NCBI GenBank assembly: GCA_021776465.1
Contig: JAJFFU010000216.1
Span: 62,001 to 126,000 of the forward strand
Length of the DNA stretch: 64,000 nucleotides
DNA from: Parvularculaceae bacterium
Lineage (GTDB): Bacteria; Pseudomonadota; Alphaproteobacteria; Caulobacterales; Parvularculaceae
Direction of reading: 5' to 3'
Position numbers and translations under genes: made by a program. Of the stretch, positions 24,715 through 33,786 are shown piece by piece. Below the pieces are notes generated by a model. The model searched no databases. It was not told the origin of the DNA and was given only the letters and a program-made list of their open reading frames with translations. Numbering within the stretch: the first letter of the stretch is position 1; the number at the start of each line of letters is the position of its first letter.

Positions 24715-25140
24715 TTAATCTAGTTTCAATCCTGTTAGGTACTCACCACCAAGAGCTACCATCATGTTGGCGGTTATCCCTTGTATGTTCTTAACATCCT
24801 TCCATTTCACTGGATAAGTGACAACCTCAATCTCCTGTTCGGAAAGTTTTTTAACCTTGTCAAGTGCAACTTCTCTGGTAGTGTCGTCCTTATATATAAA
24901 CTTCCCCTCTTCAGTTTTGGGTTTACCACCCTCTTTAAGACATGTTTCAGTTAACAATTTTTCTCTTAACTCTTCGAAAAGTTCATTTTTCTGGTCGCAC
25001 TTCTTTTTTGTTTTTGCGATGTTTATCATGGTCTCCATGTTTTTCACCCTAAAACCTCCTAACCCTAAGATTGATGGGTAGAAGCTTGACAGAAAGTCAT
25101 TATAGGTCATGGTCATTATTTTTTGGCCTTTTACACTCAT
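24715..25140 (-). CDS. hypothetical protein
   Basis: 141 residues, soluble, Lys/Glu-rich and helical in the middle (FEELREKLLTETCLKEGG). No membrane helix and no motif. It closes the spike-protein block upstream of the lysis genes. Confidence 0.7.
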   Translation of the reverse strand: MSVKGQKIMTMTYNDFLSSFYPSILGLGGFRVKNMETMINIAKTKKKCDQKNELFEELREKLLTETCLKEGGKPKTEEGKFIYKDDTTREVALDKVKKLSEQEIEVVTYPVKWKDVKNIQGITANMMVALGGEYLTGLKLD

Positions 25141-25173
25141 TTTTGCTCGGTTTTTAATTGTTACTTATGTTGT

Positions 25174-25911
25174 TTATACTATTTCGTAAATCCCCTCTAT
25201 CAATACATTTTCAATTGCTGTGATCACTTCTTGGGCCGATAGATTCCCCTGAGTGGGTTGCATGTTGTTTTGGATGTCTTCCAATAAGCCAGCTCCACCG
25301 AATGCAGTTCCAACTACACTTAATATATAATCCATTATCGCTTCTCCATCTGAGGCGTCAAAGGTGGTGCCTTCAAGTCCAAACTCAACATAAGCGAGCC
25401 AGATGTTTATATTTCCAGCGATGAGAGTGGTGGTCATTTTTCTAACTACAGTTTTAGCAGTAGCACTGTCCACTGTATTGTATATGATAGAGGATGCATA
25501 CCGAAACCTCTTCATTCTATCAAATACTGATGGCTCATGGAGATCGCTCATACCATTCCATATTCTGTCTCTAACCTCTGGAACTTCAGTTAGTAGATCG
25601 GCAGGATTAGAAAAGGCAAAAGTTAGTCCCGCAAACAACTTCTCCTCGGTGCTCATCCCAGTAGCGCCACCATTGTTTTGGTCAATACGGCGGATGCCAG
25701 CGCGGAATGCGCGCTGATCAATCTTCATGATCGCTTTAGCCGCACGTAAATTGTCTATGGTGGTGACCTCCTGCTCTTGGTTCCCAATGCTCACATCGAG
25801 AACATAGTCCTCCTTCTCAACTCTTACACTCTTAGCCACAAAGTCTCTCAGAGGCTGTTCTGGCTGCTGAACGTCTGCTGTCTTTTTTACTAGTTTGATC
25901 TTTCTACTCAT
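25174..25911 (-). CDS. hypothetical protein of the spike module
   Basis: 245 residues, soluble, helical after about residue 70. Charged N-terminus (SRKIKLVKKTADVQQPEQP). A segment AGLTFAFSNPADLLTEVPEV and hydrophobic stretches near AYVEFGLEG have no family match that I recognise. It shares a base with the upstream spike gene, so the two are probably co-translated and their products may interact. Confidence 0.75.
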   Translation of the reverse strand: MSRKIKLVKKTADVQQPEQPLRDFVAKSVRVEKEDYVLDVSIGNQEQEVTTIDNLRAAKAIMKIDQRAFRAGIRRIDQNNGGATGMSTEEKLFAGLTFAFSNPADLLTEVPEVRDRIWNGMSDLHEPSVFDRMKRFRYASSIIYNTVDSATAKTVVRKMTTTLIAGNINIWLAYVEFGLEGTTFDASDGEAIMDYILSVVGTAFGGAGLLEDIQNNMQPTQGNLSAQEVITAIENVLIEGIYEIV

Positions 25912-27653
25912 TATGATAATTCATTTATCTGAACATTAAAAAAACCAAAGGAAATAGTAGTGGTCGGACCTACAAATTTCTTAACAAATACCTCTATATC
26001 GTCATCCTTTTCAATAGAAACCTGTTTATTAGTTGAACAGGGCTCGTCAGCACTATATATAGTAAATCCGTTCTCCGAGCCAGCGATGAGAGTACCATTT
26101 TTAAACACTGAAATCGATGCTACAAATGCGCCACCTGAAACATAATTACCTGCTAAGGATACATTAATACTTACCAAGAGTGTTTTAAGACCAACATAGG
26201 TGAGTTTATTAGGGGAGGTGTGAGTAAATCTTTTAAGGTTTGTCCCGAGAGATGTTCCACCTGTTATTTTTGTCCAACCTGCTGCTGAGCCAAGTGTCAT
26301 CGTCCCAGTATTTTCACTCCACGTCATTGACGCCCCAGAAACAAAGTCAACGATACCAAAGTTCATTTTAACGTCGAATTTCAAATCGGCCACAGTAAAA
26401 CCAGTTGTGTGAGTGCCAACTCCACTAATAATGTTTGAGATAATACTAATGTTATTAGTAACTGTAATCGTTTCTGCATCAATAGCGAGTCCAATTGCGG
26501 CGGCAGGTACGTCAAAACGATTCCTTGCCATTATCACATCGTCAAAGGTTCCAGTAGGAAGGTCTATGTAAGTACCTCCATTAGCTGAGTCGAAAAAGGT
26601 GTCAAGAAAAAATAAATGTTTCACGGCATCAAAAGTCCACCCATCTAGGTTCGTAGAATGATTAATCGTCTGGATTAATGCAATCTTATATCCTGAAATA
26701 GTACCTATCTCAGTTGATAATGTTACTGCTGAGTTTCTAAATATGAAGTTTTTATCCTTGGCAGCGTTTGTAAAGCTAAATACGCTTGCACCAACCCCAG
26801 AAGCTATAAATGTTACATGAGATATACTCACTGTTACATCCACACCGCGAATCGCTGCACCCGTCCCAGTGTAAATGATTTGAGCAAGAAAAGTACTGTT
26901 CCCTTGTATTGTTGTATTATCACCGCATTCTATATAGTTCCCCGCAATATTGATACTAGTATTAAAAAAGTAAGCGGTATTGGCCTCTAGAACGTGTTTG
27001 CCACCAGAGGGAGCTGGAAGATCGGTAATGTTATTTACCTGAATTATCATAGCCTGTTGTCCAACACGGGAGAATGCCCCTATCATCAGGTCGACGGTGG
27101 CAGAAGAAGCGGCTTTTATCCCAATGGTTCCATTATTTAAAGTGTTGACCCTGAGCTCATCTACTAGTTTTGATACAAGCAAAGCAGCATTGGTTTCCTG
27201 CTTAGTGTCGGAGCTGACTGTATCGCGATCCGACTTATCAACAGCAAACCACTTAGATGCTATTAATTTTTCAGCAGCCGTTAGGCTGCCAAACCCACCA
27301 GCGGCAGCTATAAGTGTAGAAATGTCTTCTTTGATTTGATATACTGGTAGATCAGCATGCATGTCAAAGTTTTCAATAGAGGATACATCAGTAGCGGCGT
27401 TTCCTACGAAATCATAGTCATTTTCAACCAAATAATACAACGCTCCTTTAGCTTTATCAGACTTTGTCAACCACCATCCTAGTGCAGTTGGTGCGTCATC
27501 GGGTTGAAAATCTCCCCTCGACGCTGATTTATGATAAATATATCCAGTATTCGCCACGATAAATGCACGCAAATGTGATAACGAGGCGCTAGGCAACGCC
27601 GCTAACGCTGGTACACTTGGTTGTGTGTCGCTATTTTTTAAAGCTATTTTCAT
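25911..27653 (-). CDS. spike or receptor-binding protein
   Basis: 580 residues from ATG 27653, in a TAATG overlap with the upstream stop (an upstream in-frame start at 27731 lies within that gene). After a helical N-terminus, the middle (about 230-420) has runs of short Asn/Gly/Thr-rich strands (GNYIECGDNTTIQGNSTFLA, GAAIRGVDVTVS) typical of a right-handed beta-helix. The end (about 460-580) is a beta-sandwich like those at the tips of Bacteroidota phage fibres. It probably binds or trims host surface glycan. Confidence 0.75.
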   Translation of the reverse strand: MKIALKNSDTQPSVPALAALPSASLSHLRAFIVANTGYIYHKSASRGDFQPDDAPTALGWWLTKSDKAKGALYYLVENDYDFVGNAATDVSSIENFDMHADLPVYQIKEDISTLIAAAGGFGSLTAAEKLIASKWFAVDKSDRDTVSSDTKQETNAALLVSKLVDELRVNTLNNGTIGIKAASSATVDLMIGAFSRVGQQAMIIQVNNITDLPAPSGGKHVLEANTAYFFNTSINIAGNYIECGDNTTIQGNSTFLAQIIYTGTGAAIRGVDVTVSISHVTFIASGVGASVFSFTNAAKDKNFIFRNSAVTLSTEIGTISGYKIALIQTINHSTNLDGWTFDAVKHLFFLDTFFDSANGGTYIDLPTGTFDDVIMARNRFDVPAAAIGLAIDAETITVTNNISIISNIISGVGTHTTGFTVADLKFDVKMNFGIVDFVSGASMTWSENTGTMTLGSAAGWTKITGGTSLGTNLKRFTHTSPNKLTYVGLKTLLVSINVSLAGNYVSGGAFVASISVFKNGTLIAGSENGFTIYSADEPCSTNKQVSIEKDDDIEVFVKKFVGPTTTISFGFFNVQINELS

Positions 27654-28621
27654 TATTGAAGAATATAATCGATCCGAATAGTTAGATAATCCACTTCTGA
27701 AATGTCCCCAGATGGTGCGCCAACTATGCATAAAATAAAGCCTTCGTCAGTAGTGCCATCAATTATATTTTCGTCACCTGAGAAAAATGTATTAAAATCT
27801 CCCGCCTTTAATACCACCATCGTATTATTTAACCAAATATTAGCCACGGTTGGGGTGTAACTTCTATCGGCTAAGCCAGTTCTCAAGGCGTCAATTACCT
27901 GATTGCCAGCCCCACCAGAATCAATACCATAATCTTCTATTGTCACCAAGGAAGTTTTGCCTGCTCCATCATCCTGTACTTTGACCATCTGAATAGCAAA
28001 ATCGGCAGTACTAGACTGCGATCTACTTTCACATCTATACCCAAGTATTTCGGCCGTCCTATTTCCAAAATCATCATAGCCTAACACACCAACATCATAG
28101 TTGATGCTGACTATAGTTCCAGTAGTAATGTCAATATTGGTAATCTCCCACCACTTTTTAGCAGTCTTGTATAACTGGCTAGCAGTAGTGTCAACAGTAA
28201 TAGTTTCAGTGTCTGCTGCCGATGGAACTCCTGTGGACTCGTCTATAGAGGTGCCAGTTATAACAATATCACCACCAGTGGTAATAGAATTTACAAGTAT
28301 GGTCACATGTTGGTTAGATACTGCAAAATCAGTAGCATAATCTCCCGTTTGTCCTGTTGTTTCTGTTCTATCTTCCCCAACTATACATATCTGGGAATCG
28401 CTAATTTCACTAAGGGGAAGGCTGTAAACGCGTTGCTGCAAGAATCCACTCCCTAGAGCGACAACAATCCAAACGGCTGCACCCACCGTAGCGTCAAATA
28501 TTTCATACTCAGTCATCGTAGAGGTGTTGATCCACCGAAACCCAATATAATACCCCTCGTCACTGTCATCAGTGACGGCAGGATTAGTTGTTTTTACTAC
28601 GACGCCTTTAATTCGAGACAT
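27653..28621 (-). CDS. fibre-like beta-rich protein
   Basis: 322 residues, rich in Thr, Ser, Asp and Gly, predicted mainly beta (GYYIGFRWINTSTMTEYEIF, ITTGGDIVITGTSIDESTGV). No cysteine cluster or catalytic signature. Its stop overlaps the start of the next spike gene. Probably a structural fibre or spike subunit. Confidence 0.75.
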   Translation of the reverse strand: MSRIKGVVVKTTNPAVTDDSDEGYYIGFRWINTSTMTEYEIFDATVGAAVWIVVALGSGFLQQRVYSLPLSEISDSQICIVGEDRTETTGQTGDYATDFAVSNQHVTILVNSITTGGDIVITGTSIDESTGVPSAADTETITVDTTASQLYKTAKKWWEITNIDITTGTIVSINYDVGVLGYDDFGNRTAEILGYRCESRSQSSTADFAIQMVKVQDDGAGKTSLVTIEDYGIDSGGAGNQVIDALRTGLADRSYTPTVANIWLNNTMVVLKAGDFNTFFSGDENIIDGTTDEGFILCIVGAPSGDISEVDYLTIRIDYILQ

Positions 28622-28634
28622 TCCTGTTTATTTA

Positions 28635-28988
28635 TTAAAGTTCAACCACATTCCCTGAACCATAGGCAGTTTGCAAGTCTGACAGTATCTGGTTTCGACA
28701 TAAGGTTCGAACCGAACTATTCAAATCATCGGAGGTGATATCAAATTTCTTCGTGTTCCCACCAGACTCATAGCCAAGTGCTTCTAGATCGGTGTTATAA
28801 CTAATCGTATCAACAAAGGCGGGTGTCTTGAAAGTACACACCTGCACTTCTAAGATTGCAAAATTACCCTCCCCACTATTATTGGCTTTAATCGGAGAAA
28901 TAATCAAAGCAATTGCAAATCCAGAGGGTATAGGCAACCCTTCGGAATTTCCTTGGGTGTTAATCTGCCATGCTAAAATATAATTCAT
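28635..28988 (-). CDS. small spike-module protein
   Basis: 117 residues, beta-rich, no membrane helix. Contains FAIALIISPIKANNSGEGNF and FDITSDDLNSSVRTLC. Lies between two fibre-like genes with short gaps, so it is probably part of the same assembly. Confidence 0.7.
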   Translation of the reverse strand: MNYILAWQINTQGNSEGLPIPSGFAIALIISPIKANNSGEGNFAILEVQVCTFKTPAFVDTISYNTDLEALGYESGGNTKKFDITSDDLNSSVRTLCRNQILSDLQTAYGSGNVVEL

Positions 28989-29015
28989 ATCACTAGTATT
29001 TTAAAATTATGACGT

Positions 29016-30842
29016 TCATTTAATAAACCATCCAGTACCACCGTCAGAGTATATTACCATAGAATCATAATCCGTGTTTATCGTTTGGCTTGTCGCCCCA
29101 TCAATAGTGTCAGCCCCTGCTCTGTCGATGGTAATGTTGTTTGCTGTCGCATTTCCGCCCTCATCCTTTATCGTGATTGGGTAGCCAGCAGGAAAAGCAC
29201 TCGCCAATGGTAAAGTCAAAGTAACTGCTGCCGTAGGGGTGTGAATCACACCAATTGTTCTGTCCGTGGCAAGAATGGTGTAAGTAGTTGCGTCAACCTC
29301 AGTTCTGCCATAAGTGGCAATCGAGGTTCTAACTGTCGATACTGATAGATAATAAAAACTGCCAAGGTGCTCCATAGCTCCGCTCTCGGGAGTGGTTAAG
29401 AGAGTGCCCGAAGTAAACTTCATAGGCGCAGTGTTGGCTGTAGCAGTTCCAGCTTTAAAATGAACTAACGCCGTTGAAACAGCAAGACCTATTCCAATTG
29501 TGTTGGTTCCAGCATTAACGTAGAATAAGTTAGTGTCCGTGTCACCCTCTATTATTGTATCTACATCAACACCATCTGGATTTATATTAAAACTAGTATT
29601 AGCAGCGGTCCAATAGGTGTGGCGGACGGTGGTGGGTACAATAGCTTTTCCTGCTGCTCCGTCATCATTCATTCCCAGTAAAGAGAAGGTACCATCCGCA
29701 GCGTTGATTTGGGATGATATGAAACGGTATGCTTTAAAGTTAGCATTGGAAAGAGCATTGTTTCCAATGATATCAAACATGGCGTCATCACCAGAGCCGA
29801 TAAGTCGAATTCCACCTGTTCCCGTCGCTGATGAAAAACGGGCTACACTTCCCGCGATAGACATATTAACATCTAAAGAATGCGTGGGGATGGTGTTAAT
29901 TCCGAAGGCGCCATTATTGTCACTCGCGTTAACATAACTAAACCCACTTACCTCTCCTGTTAGAAATGTACGCTGAGTGCCAGTTGAATCTTGGCGAAGA
30001 GATAATTGTCCACCCGCACCTTGTACCCCCCTTAAGATTACACGAATTCCTGTGCCTTCATTAATTCTAATCCCACCACTAGACCCTACTGGGGCAGTAA
30101 TGTGTAACAACTCTGCGGGAACAGCTTCTCGAATCCCAACCCTACCCGTTGTGGTAGTTCCAAAAATAGCATCACCATCATTGAATAACTGAAATAGGTT
30201 AGTGCTAGTACTGTTTCTATAACGAATCCCTAAAGTTGTTGACACAGCATCTTGCCCTAATATGTCAAGGGTAGCCGCAGGGGTAGTCATACTAGCTCCA
30301 ACACCAACCATAACCCCTGCGCCATCTTTAACATAGGTCACACGTGGGTTATTGCCAATCCTATCGTCAGCAAATATCAGTTTTCCATTAAAACTCGCAC
30401 TATCAGCTATCGCCCACGAATCAGTCCCAGCAGTCCTAAACTCAAGTCCTCCTGTAGATGTGGATGAGGCCTTATCAAGAATCATAGTCGCTGACCCAGC
30501 AGAAGCACTACCCGTTCCTTTTACACGATAAAGGGCTCCTCCACTAGAACTACTCTCCACGCCAAAGCCACCAGTTGCAGTATCTGGGTCTCCATCAAGG
30601 TCAGTAAAAATAAGATTAAATCCATCCCCTGTAAGTACACGGTTAGCCGTTAAGCTGTCAGAAGTTGTATAGATGTTAGCCGAGCCGCCGCCTCCTGTGT
30701 TAAATTCAACCCAAATAGTACCATTATATATCCAAGCATTATTGGTGGTGGTATTCCAATAGGTTTGACCCTCGAACAGCCCCGTTGGTTCGGCGGGGCG
30801 TCCTATTAATCCTGCGGTTCTATGTTGTCTCCATCCTTCCAT
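29016..30842 (-). CDS. large fibre-like protein
   Basis: 608 residues. The N-terminus (GLIGRPAEPTGLFEGQTYWN, then NAWIYNGTIWVEF) is a short beta motif seen at the bases of Bacteroidota phage fibres. A long Gly/Thr/Ala region follows with repeated phrases such as GRVGIREAVPAELLHITAPV, typical of trimeric fibre shafts. The end (SGAMEHLGSFYYL..., PITIKDEGGNATANNITIDR, then GADTIDGA) is a common fibre tip. Function: receptor contact, by analogy. Confidence 0.8.
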   Translation of the reverse strand: MEGWRQHRTAGLIGRPAEPTGLFEGQTYWNTTTNNAWIYNGTIWVEFNTGGGGSANIYTTSDSLTANRVLTGDGFNLIFTDLDGDPDTATGGFGVESSSSGGALYRVKGTGSASAGSATMILDKASSTSTGGLEFRTAGTDSWAIADSASFNGKLIFADDRIGNNPRVTYVKDGAGVMVGVGASMTTPAATLDILGQDAVSTTLGIRYRNSTSTNLFQLFNDGDAIFGTTTTGRVGIREAVPAELLHITAPVGSSGGIRINEGTGIRVILRGVQGAGGQLSLRQDSTGTQRTFLTGEVSGFSYVNASDNNGAFGINTIPTHSLDVNMSIAGSVARFSSATGTGGIRLIGSGDDAMFDIIGNNALSNANFKAYRFISSQINAADGTFSLLGMNDDGAAGKAIVPTTVRHTYWTAANTSFNINPDGVDVDTIIEGDTDTNLFYVNAGTNTIGIGLAVSTALVHFKAGTATANTAPMKFTSGTLLTTPESGAMEHLGSFYYLSVSTVRTSIATYGRTEVDATTYTILATDRTIGVIHTPTAAVTLTLPLASAFPAGYPITIKDEGGNATANNITIDRAGADTIDGATSQTINTDYDSMVIYSDGGTGWFIK

Positions 30843-30845
30843 ATT

Positions 30846-31115
30846 CTAATAGACTACCGTTATTTCACACTCTGCCCCTGCTAGAGATGCGTCTATCTCA
30901 AGAGCTGGGTATGAAGTGTCAAGCTCGGGGAAAGCAAAAGTCTCCACCGTGTCTAGTGTAACAGGGGTAGAAGCGGCGCCTGACATAGGAGCATTCCCCG
31001 TATAAGTAACAATAGCAGAGCTATTGTTTTTAAGGGCAATGAATTTTGCTCCCGCCTGAATAGTCAAAGTTGCACCAGCAACCGTTCCTGTCCATATACC
31101 AGATATCACACTCAT
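30846..31115 (-). CDS. small beta-rich protein
   Basis: 89 residues, all-beta (AGATLTIQAGAKFIALKNNS, IVTYTGNAPMSG). Resembles a small fibre-head or collar subunit. Three bases separate it from the large fibre gene. No further assignment. Confidence 0.7.
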   Translation of the reverse strand: MSVISGIWTGTVAGATLTIQAGAKFIALKNNSSAIVTYTGNAPMSGAASTPVTLDTVETFAFPELDTSYPALEIDASLAGAECEITVVY

Positions 31116-31151
31116 AGTTCAATTATTTTCAAAAACTAGCACTTCTTTGCG

Positions 31152-31553
31152 TTAGTTCAATATATCATTAGTCTGAAGTGGTTTAACTGGTTGATCACCC
31201 TTGTATAGATAAATCTCAGGGATGCCACTCTCCACTCTAGTAAATATTCGGAAGTTTATAAGGGCAATATCCATATTGTCCTCTTTGGATGTCCGTTTGA
31301 TTGCCTCATGAAGAAACTGCTCAACTCTCGCCTCTTTACTTAATACATCCACTGTTCCGATATTTAAAATTTCCTTTAAAGTCAAATCCCTAATCTTTTC
31401 AGTCTTATCTAAAAGCTGGTAAGAAGGAGGATATTGCTCTCCTTCTGACTGAATCTGTATTCGAAGATTTGTAATCAATCTTGTATCTTTTTCCTTAAAC
31501 CGTAGAAGGGCATCTTTCATCGCCGCGTCTACCTTTTTTTCCATATCAAACAT
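31152..31553 (-). CDS. hypothetical protein
   Basis: 133 residues, soluble and charged, helical N-terminus and a C-terminal strand pattern (FRIFTRVESGIPEIYLYKGD). First gene of the spike block behind a possible promoter. Function unknown. Confidence 0.7.
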   Translation of the reverse strand: MFDMEKKVDAAMKDALLRFKEKDTRLITNLRIQIQSEGEQYPPSYQLLDKTEKIRDLTLKEILNIGTVDVLSKEARVEQFLHEAIKRTSKEDNMDIALINFRIFTRVESGIPEIYLYKGDQPVKPLQTNDILN

Positions 31554-31594
31554 TGCTCGGTTATTTTAAAATAAATACTTATGCTAGCCTTATA

Positions 31595-31627
31595 CAAATA
31601 TACTGAAATACCGCCCTTAACATGAAA
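31595..31627 (-). promoter_or_regulatory. possible Bacteroidota-type promoter for the spike block
   Basis: Read on the - strand, a TATATTTG box (plus-strand 31595-31602) fits the -7 consensus TAnnTTTG. A TTTC sits 21 bases upstream (31624-31627) where TTTG is expected. The 88-base gap is unusually long for this packed array, which supports a promoter. The imperfect -33 box keeps it tentative. Confidence 0.4.
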
Positions 31628-31641
31628 TACATCTCTAGATA

Positions 31642-32160
31642 CTATACCCATGACAACACCTCCTGTAAGTTGTAACTATCAGAATATTCAAAATCATTTA
31701 CATACACGAATTCTGACCGCAGAGTCATTACCCCTTTAATGTCAATGTTGACCTTGTCAGGCTTCATAAGAATGTCACTAACATTAGACAACCCAGTGCC
31801 TATCAAGGTTTTAAGGCTGAATATCGCTATCAATGGAAATATCGTTTTGGAATGGGGATTCAATAAAATAGGTTCGTCGTAATAAATATTAGCTACATGT
31901 TTATTATTGATGTAAAGCATGTATCGCTGCTTTGATATTTCTATTTCAATATCAGATTTGTTGACAACTTCATGAGCAAATTTCATAGTTACTTCACCCT
32001 TTTTTATCTTAGGCAAATCCATTCCCACAAAATTAAACTCGGTTCCTTCAAGTAATTTAATCTGTTGTTCAGCATAACGCTTAATGGTATAGATAATTCC
32101 ACCAGCTACTCCCACCAGACCTAATGTTAACGCTATCCTATTTGCTTTGCTAAGTGCCAT
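31642..32160 (-). CDS. membrane-anchored LEA-like beta domain protein
   Basis: 172 residues. A membrane helix (about 7-24) and a domain with KKGEVTMKFAHEVVNKSDIE, YMLYINNKHVANIYYDEPIL and LLNPHSKTIFPL, the spacing of the LEA/WHy-type beta-sandwich known from desiccation and lipid-associated proteins. The assignment is by pattern. In this array it may line the virion membrane. The 12 bases downstream carry the recurring AAACTAAGTTT repeat (32166-32176). Confidence 0.7.
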   Translation of the reverse strand: MALSKANRIALTLGLVGVAGGIIYTIKRYAEQQIKLLEGTEFNFVGMDLPKIKKGEVTMKFAHEVVNKSDIEIEISKQRYMLYINNKHVANIYYDEPILLNPHSKTIFPLIAIFSLKTLIGTGLSNVSDILMKPDKVNIDIKGVMTLRSEFVYVNDFEYSDSYNLQEVLSWV

Positions 32161-32174
32161 TGATTAAACTAAGT

Positions 32175-32525
32175 TTATGGTTTCCATAATTTACACCAGT
32201 CTTTAGGAGCTATCCCCCCAGAAACCTGAGAGCAGATGTATTTTTTTGATTTAACATTTTGATAAGCGAATTTACAGTTGCCGCAATTCTGGCTTTCTTT
32301 AACTGATCCATCAGTATAATTTGAGTCCTGCTTTGACATCTTATAAGGTGGAGTGCCAGAACCTAAAAGCCAATACAATAAAGGTTGTTTCGCGCGCTTC
32401 TCTTTTGGGAGCCTTCGGTATTGGGTAATAGCCCGTCTAACCAGTCTAGGCGTCCGAGAAGTACCCGCCTCTGGATACTCGTTCGGGGTCTGGAAAAAAT
32501 TATTGAATGGTTTGTTGTCGGACAT
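32175..32525 (-). CDS. HiPIP-like cysteine protein
   Basis: 116 residues without a membrane helix. The C-terminal third has C-x2-C-x-F (NCGNCKFAY), then ICSQVSGGIAPKDWC and a final W. Four cysteines in the order C-x2-C...C...W-C resemble high-potential iron-sulfur proteins and the similar Cys cluster of some phage virion proteins. The N-terminal half is basic with TPRLVRRAITQYRRLPKEKR. Iron-sulfur binding is a guess; a structural zinc site is the alternative. Confidence 0.65.
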   Translation of the reverse strand: MSDNKPFNNFFQTPNEYPEAGTSRTPRLVRRAITQYRRLPKEKRAKQPLLYWLLGSGTPPYKMSKQDSNYTDGSVKESQNCGNCKFAYQNVKSKKYICSQVSGGIAPKDWCKLWKP

Positions 32526-32580
32526 AATATCTACCTATCTATTTTGTTCTAGTTGTGAATAAATATAATTTCATACCATT

Positions 32581-33279
32581 CTAATCCATACCCCCGTACA
32601 TAGCTCTTTCCTGACGAAGAGCTGCTAACGATGGTGGCTCAGTTGGCTGAATCACTCCGTTATCCACTGACCCGTCGGTGGATGAATATGAGTTCCCACA
32701 CATGTCAGAATACGCTAAGGCCAGATCGGCAGCAGTCGGTACAAGTGGTTGAACACTTCCGTTTGCCCCATGATAAGCTTCCGTCACCTGCGCCGCAGTT
32801 GGAACAGATGGCTGTGGATTAGATGCGTCTCTACCCGAACCGTGTGTAAACCCAGAAGACATGCCTCCAATTATCCCGCCATCAGGACTCTTAATGCTGC
32901 CTGTCGAATACCCCTTACCGAGATTGTTTTCTCTGAGCACTTTGGTAACTATTGTAGGGTTACCGCCCGCTACAAAGAAAACGCCCTTCTTTCGGTCTCG
33001 AACTGCAATGTTCACCTTCCATTTTGGGAAATTCCACACAATCTTATTTTCCGTCAATTTAGTAGGAGTCCCAAGTTGCTTCATCATCCTTTTGGCTAGA
33101 TTCCTAGCATGGGCGTTTTTCCAACTGTTTATAACATTGAAAACGCGACTTGGTTTGCTTCCGCTCGCGGAGGATTGGGGTTCACCTTTTTTTGGCTTCA
33201 AGACAAAGTAGGTCACCAAGCCTATAACCGCAACACCAGCGGTAATCCCTAATATCCAGTTTCTAGTTTTCTTTTCCAT
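32581..33279 (-). CDS. N-terminally anchored Gly/Ser/Pro-rich protein
   Basis: 232 residues. A membrane helix (about 7-25), a Ser-rich linker, a compact domain (about 40-125, with HARNLAKRMMKQLGTPTKLT and WNFPKWKVNIAVRDRKKGVF), then a low-complexity tail with two QPxVPTAAxxxxAY/H elements (GSVQPLVPTAADLALAYSDM and NPQPSVPTAAQVTEAYHG). The repeated tail motif may bind a partner more than once. Confidence 0.75.
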   Translation of the reverse strand: MEKKTRNWILGITAGVAVIGLVTYFVLKPKKGEPQSSASGSKPSRVFNVINSWKNAHARNLAKRMMKQLGTPTKLTENKIVWNFPKWKVNIAVRDRKKGVFFVAGGNPTIVTKVLRENNLGKGYSTGSIKSPDGGIIGGMSSGFTHGSGRDASNPQPSVPTAAQVTEAYHGANGSVQPLVPTAADLALAYSDMCGNSYSSTDGSVDNGVIQPTEPPSLAALRQERAMYGGMD

Positions 33280-33295
33280 ATTACTTGTTTTCTGA

Positions 33296-33544
33296 TTATG
33301 AATTTGCTTTGGCTTTTGGAGCCTTCATGTTACAACTGTGACATAAGGAAAAATATATACCCAGTCCTGCAACCAACCCTACCAACGAACCTATAAACAT
33401 CCATGTAGTTCCTTTTTTAGCCGAGAGCTTTCGGCGCTCGGCAGCGCCCACTCCTAGCATTGCGCCTGCTAAGGTGATTGATGAGACAATAACTGTAGCT
33501 TTACCTAATCTTCCTATGTTTCTACCTAGTTTTGCTGTATCCAT
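33296..33544 (-). CDS. small two-helix membrane protein
   Basis: 82 residues. Hydrophobic segments at about 15-34 and 48-66, with a Lys/Arg-rich loop between them and a C-terminal SLCHSCNMKAPKAKA containing a C-x2-C. Function unknown. Confidence 0.7.
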   Translation of the reverse strand: MDTAKLGRNIGRLGKATVIVSSITLAGAMLGVGAAERRKLSAKKGTTWMFIGSLVGLVAGLGIYFSLCHSCNMKAPKAKANS

Positions 33545-33589
33545 TTTAGTGTATTTTTACTTGTTTTTAATTTTTTTCTAATGCGGTTT

Positions 33590-33785
33590 TTAGAGTCGTA
33601 CGGATTTTCGCATTTCATTGATCTTTTTAATTTCGTCTGCGCGCCCCTTATTCTTTGCTCGAAGTGTCGCTATAGGTAACGATCCTCCGACAGCCAATGC
33701 CGGCTCCTATAAGTCCAGCCACCACAATAGTGCTCCACTGTTGCACCTTGATTTCTTTTATTTTTTCTGGGGTTTCTTTTTCCAT
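33590..33785 (-). CDS. small membrane protein interrupted by a +1 frameshift
   Basis: From ATG 33785 the frame gives a charged N-terminus and a helix (STIVVAGLIGAGI, about 18-30), then leaves reading frame. Skipping one base near 33694 restores a natural continuation (AVGGSLPIATLRAKNKGRAD, then EIKKINEMRKSVRL) to TAA 33590, about 64 residues in all. Without the shift it stops at TAA 33648 after 45 residues. It is either a genuine one-base insertion or frameshift signal, or a sequencing error; the homogeneous composition on both sides argues for one gene. Confidence 0.55.
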
Positions 33786-33786
33786 G

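Noticed and set aside
27653..27731. Earlier in-frame start for the spike protein (MHSWRTIW...)
   Set aside because: It lies inside the upstream gene; the TAATG overlap at 27653 is the natural start in this packed array.
25400..30200. Long + strand open frames opposite the spike genes (for example 25403-25717, 29617-29937)
   Set aside because: They are antisense shadows of real - strand genes: composition is Val/Ser/Pro-biased, they have no neighbours or spacing and no initiation context.
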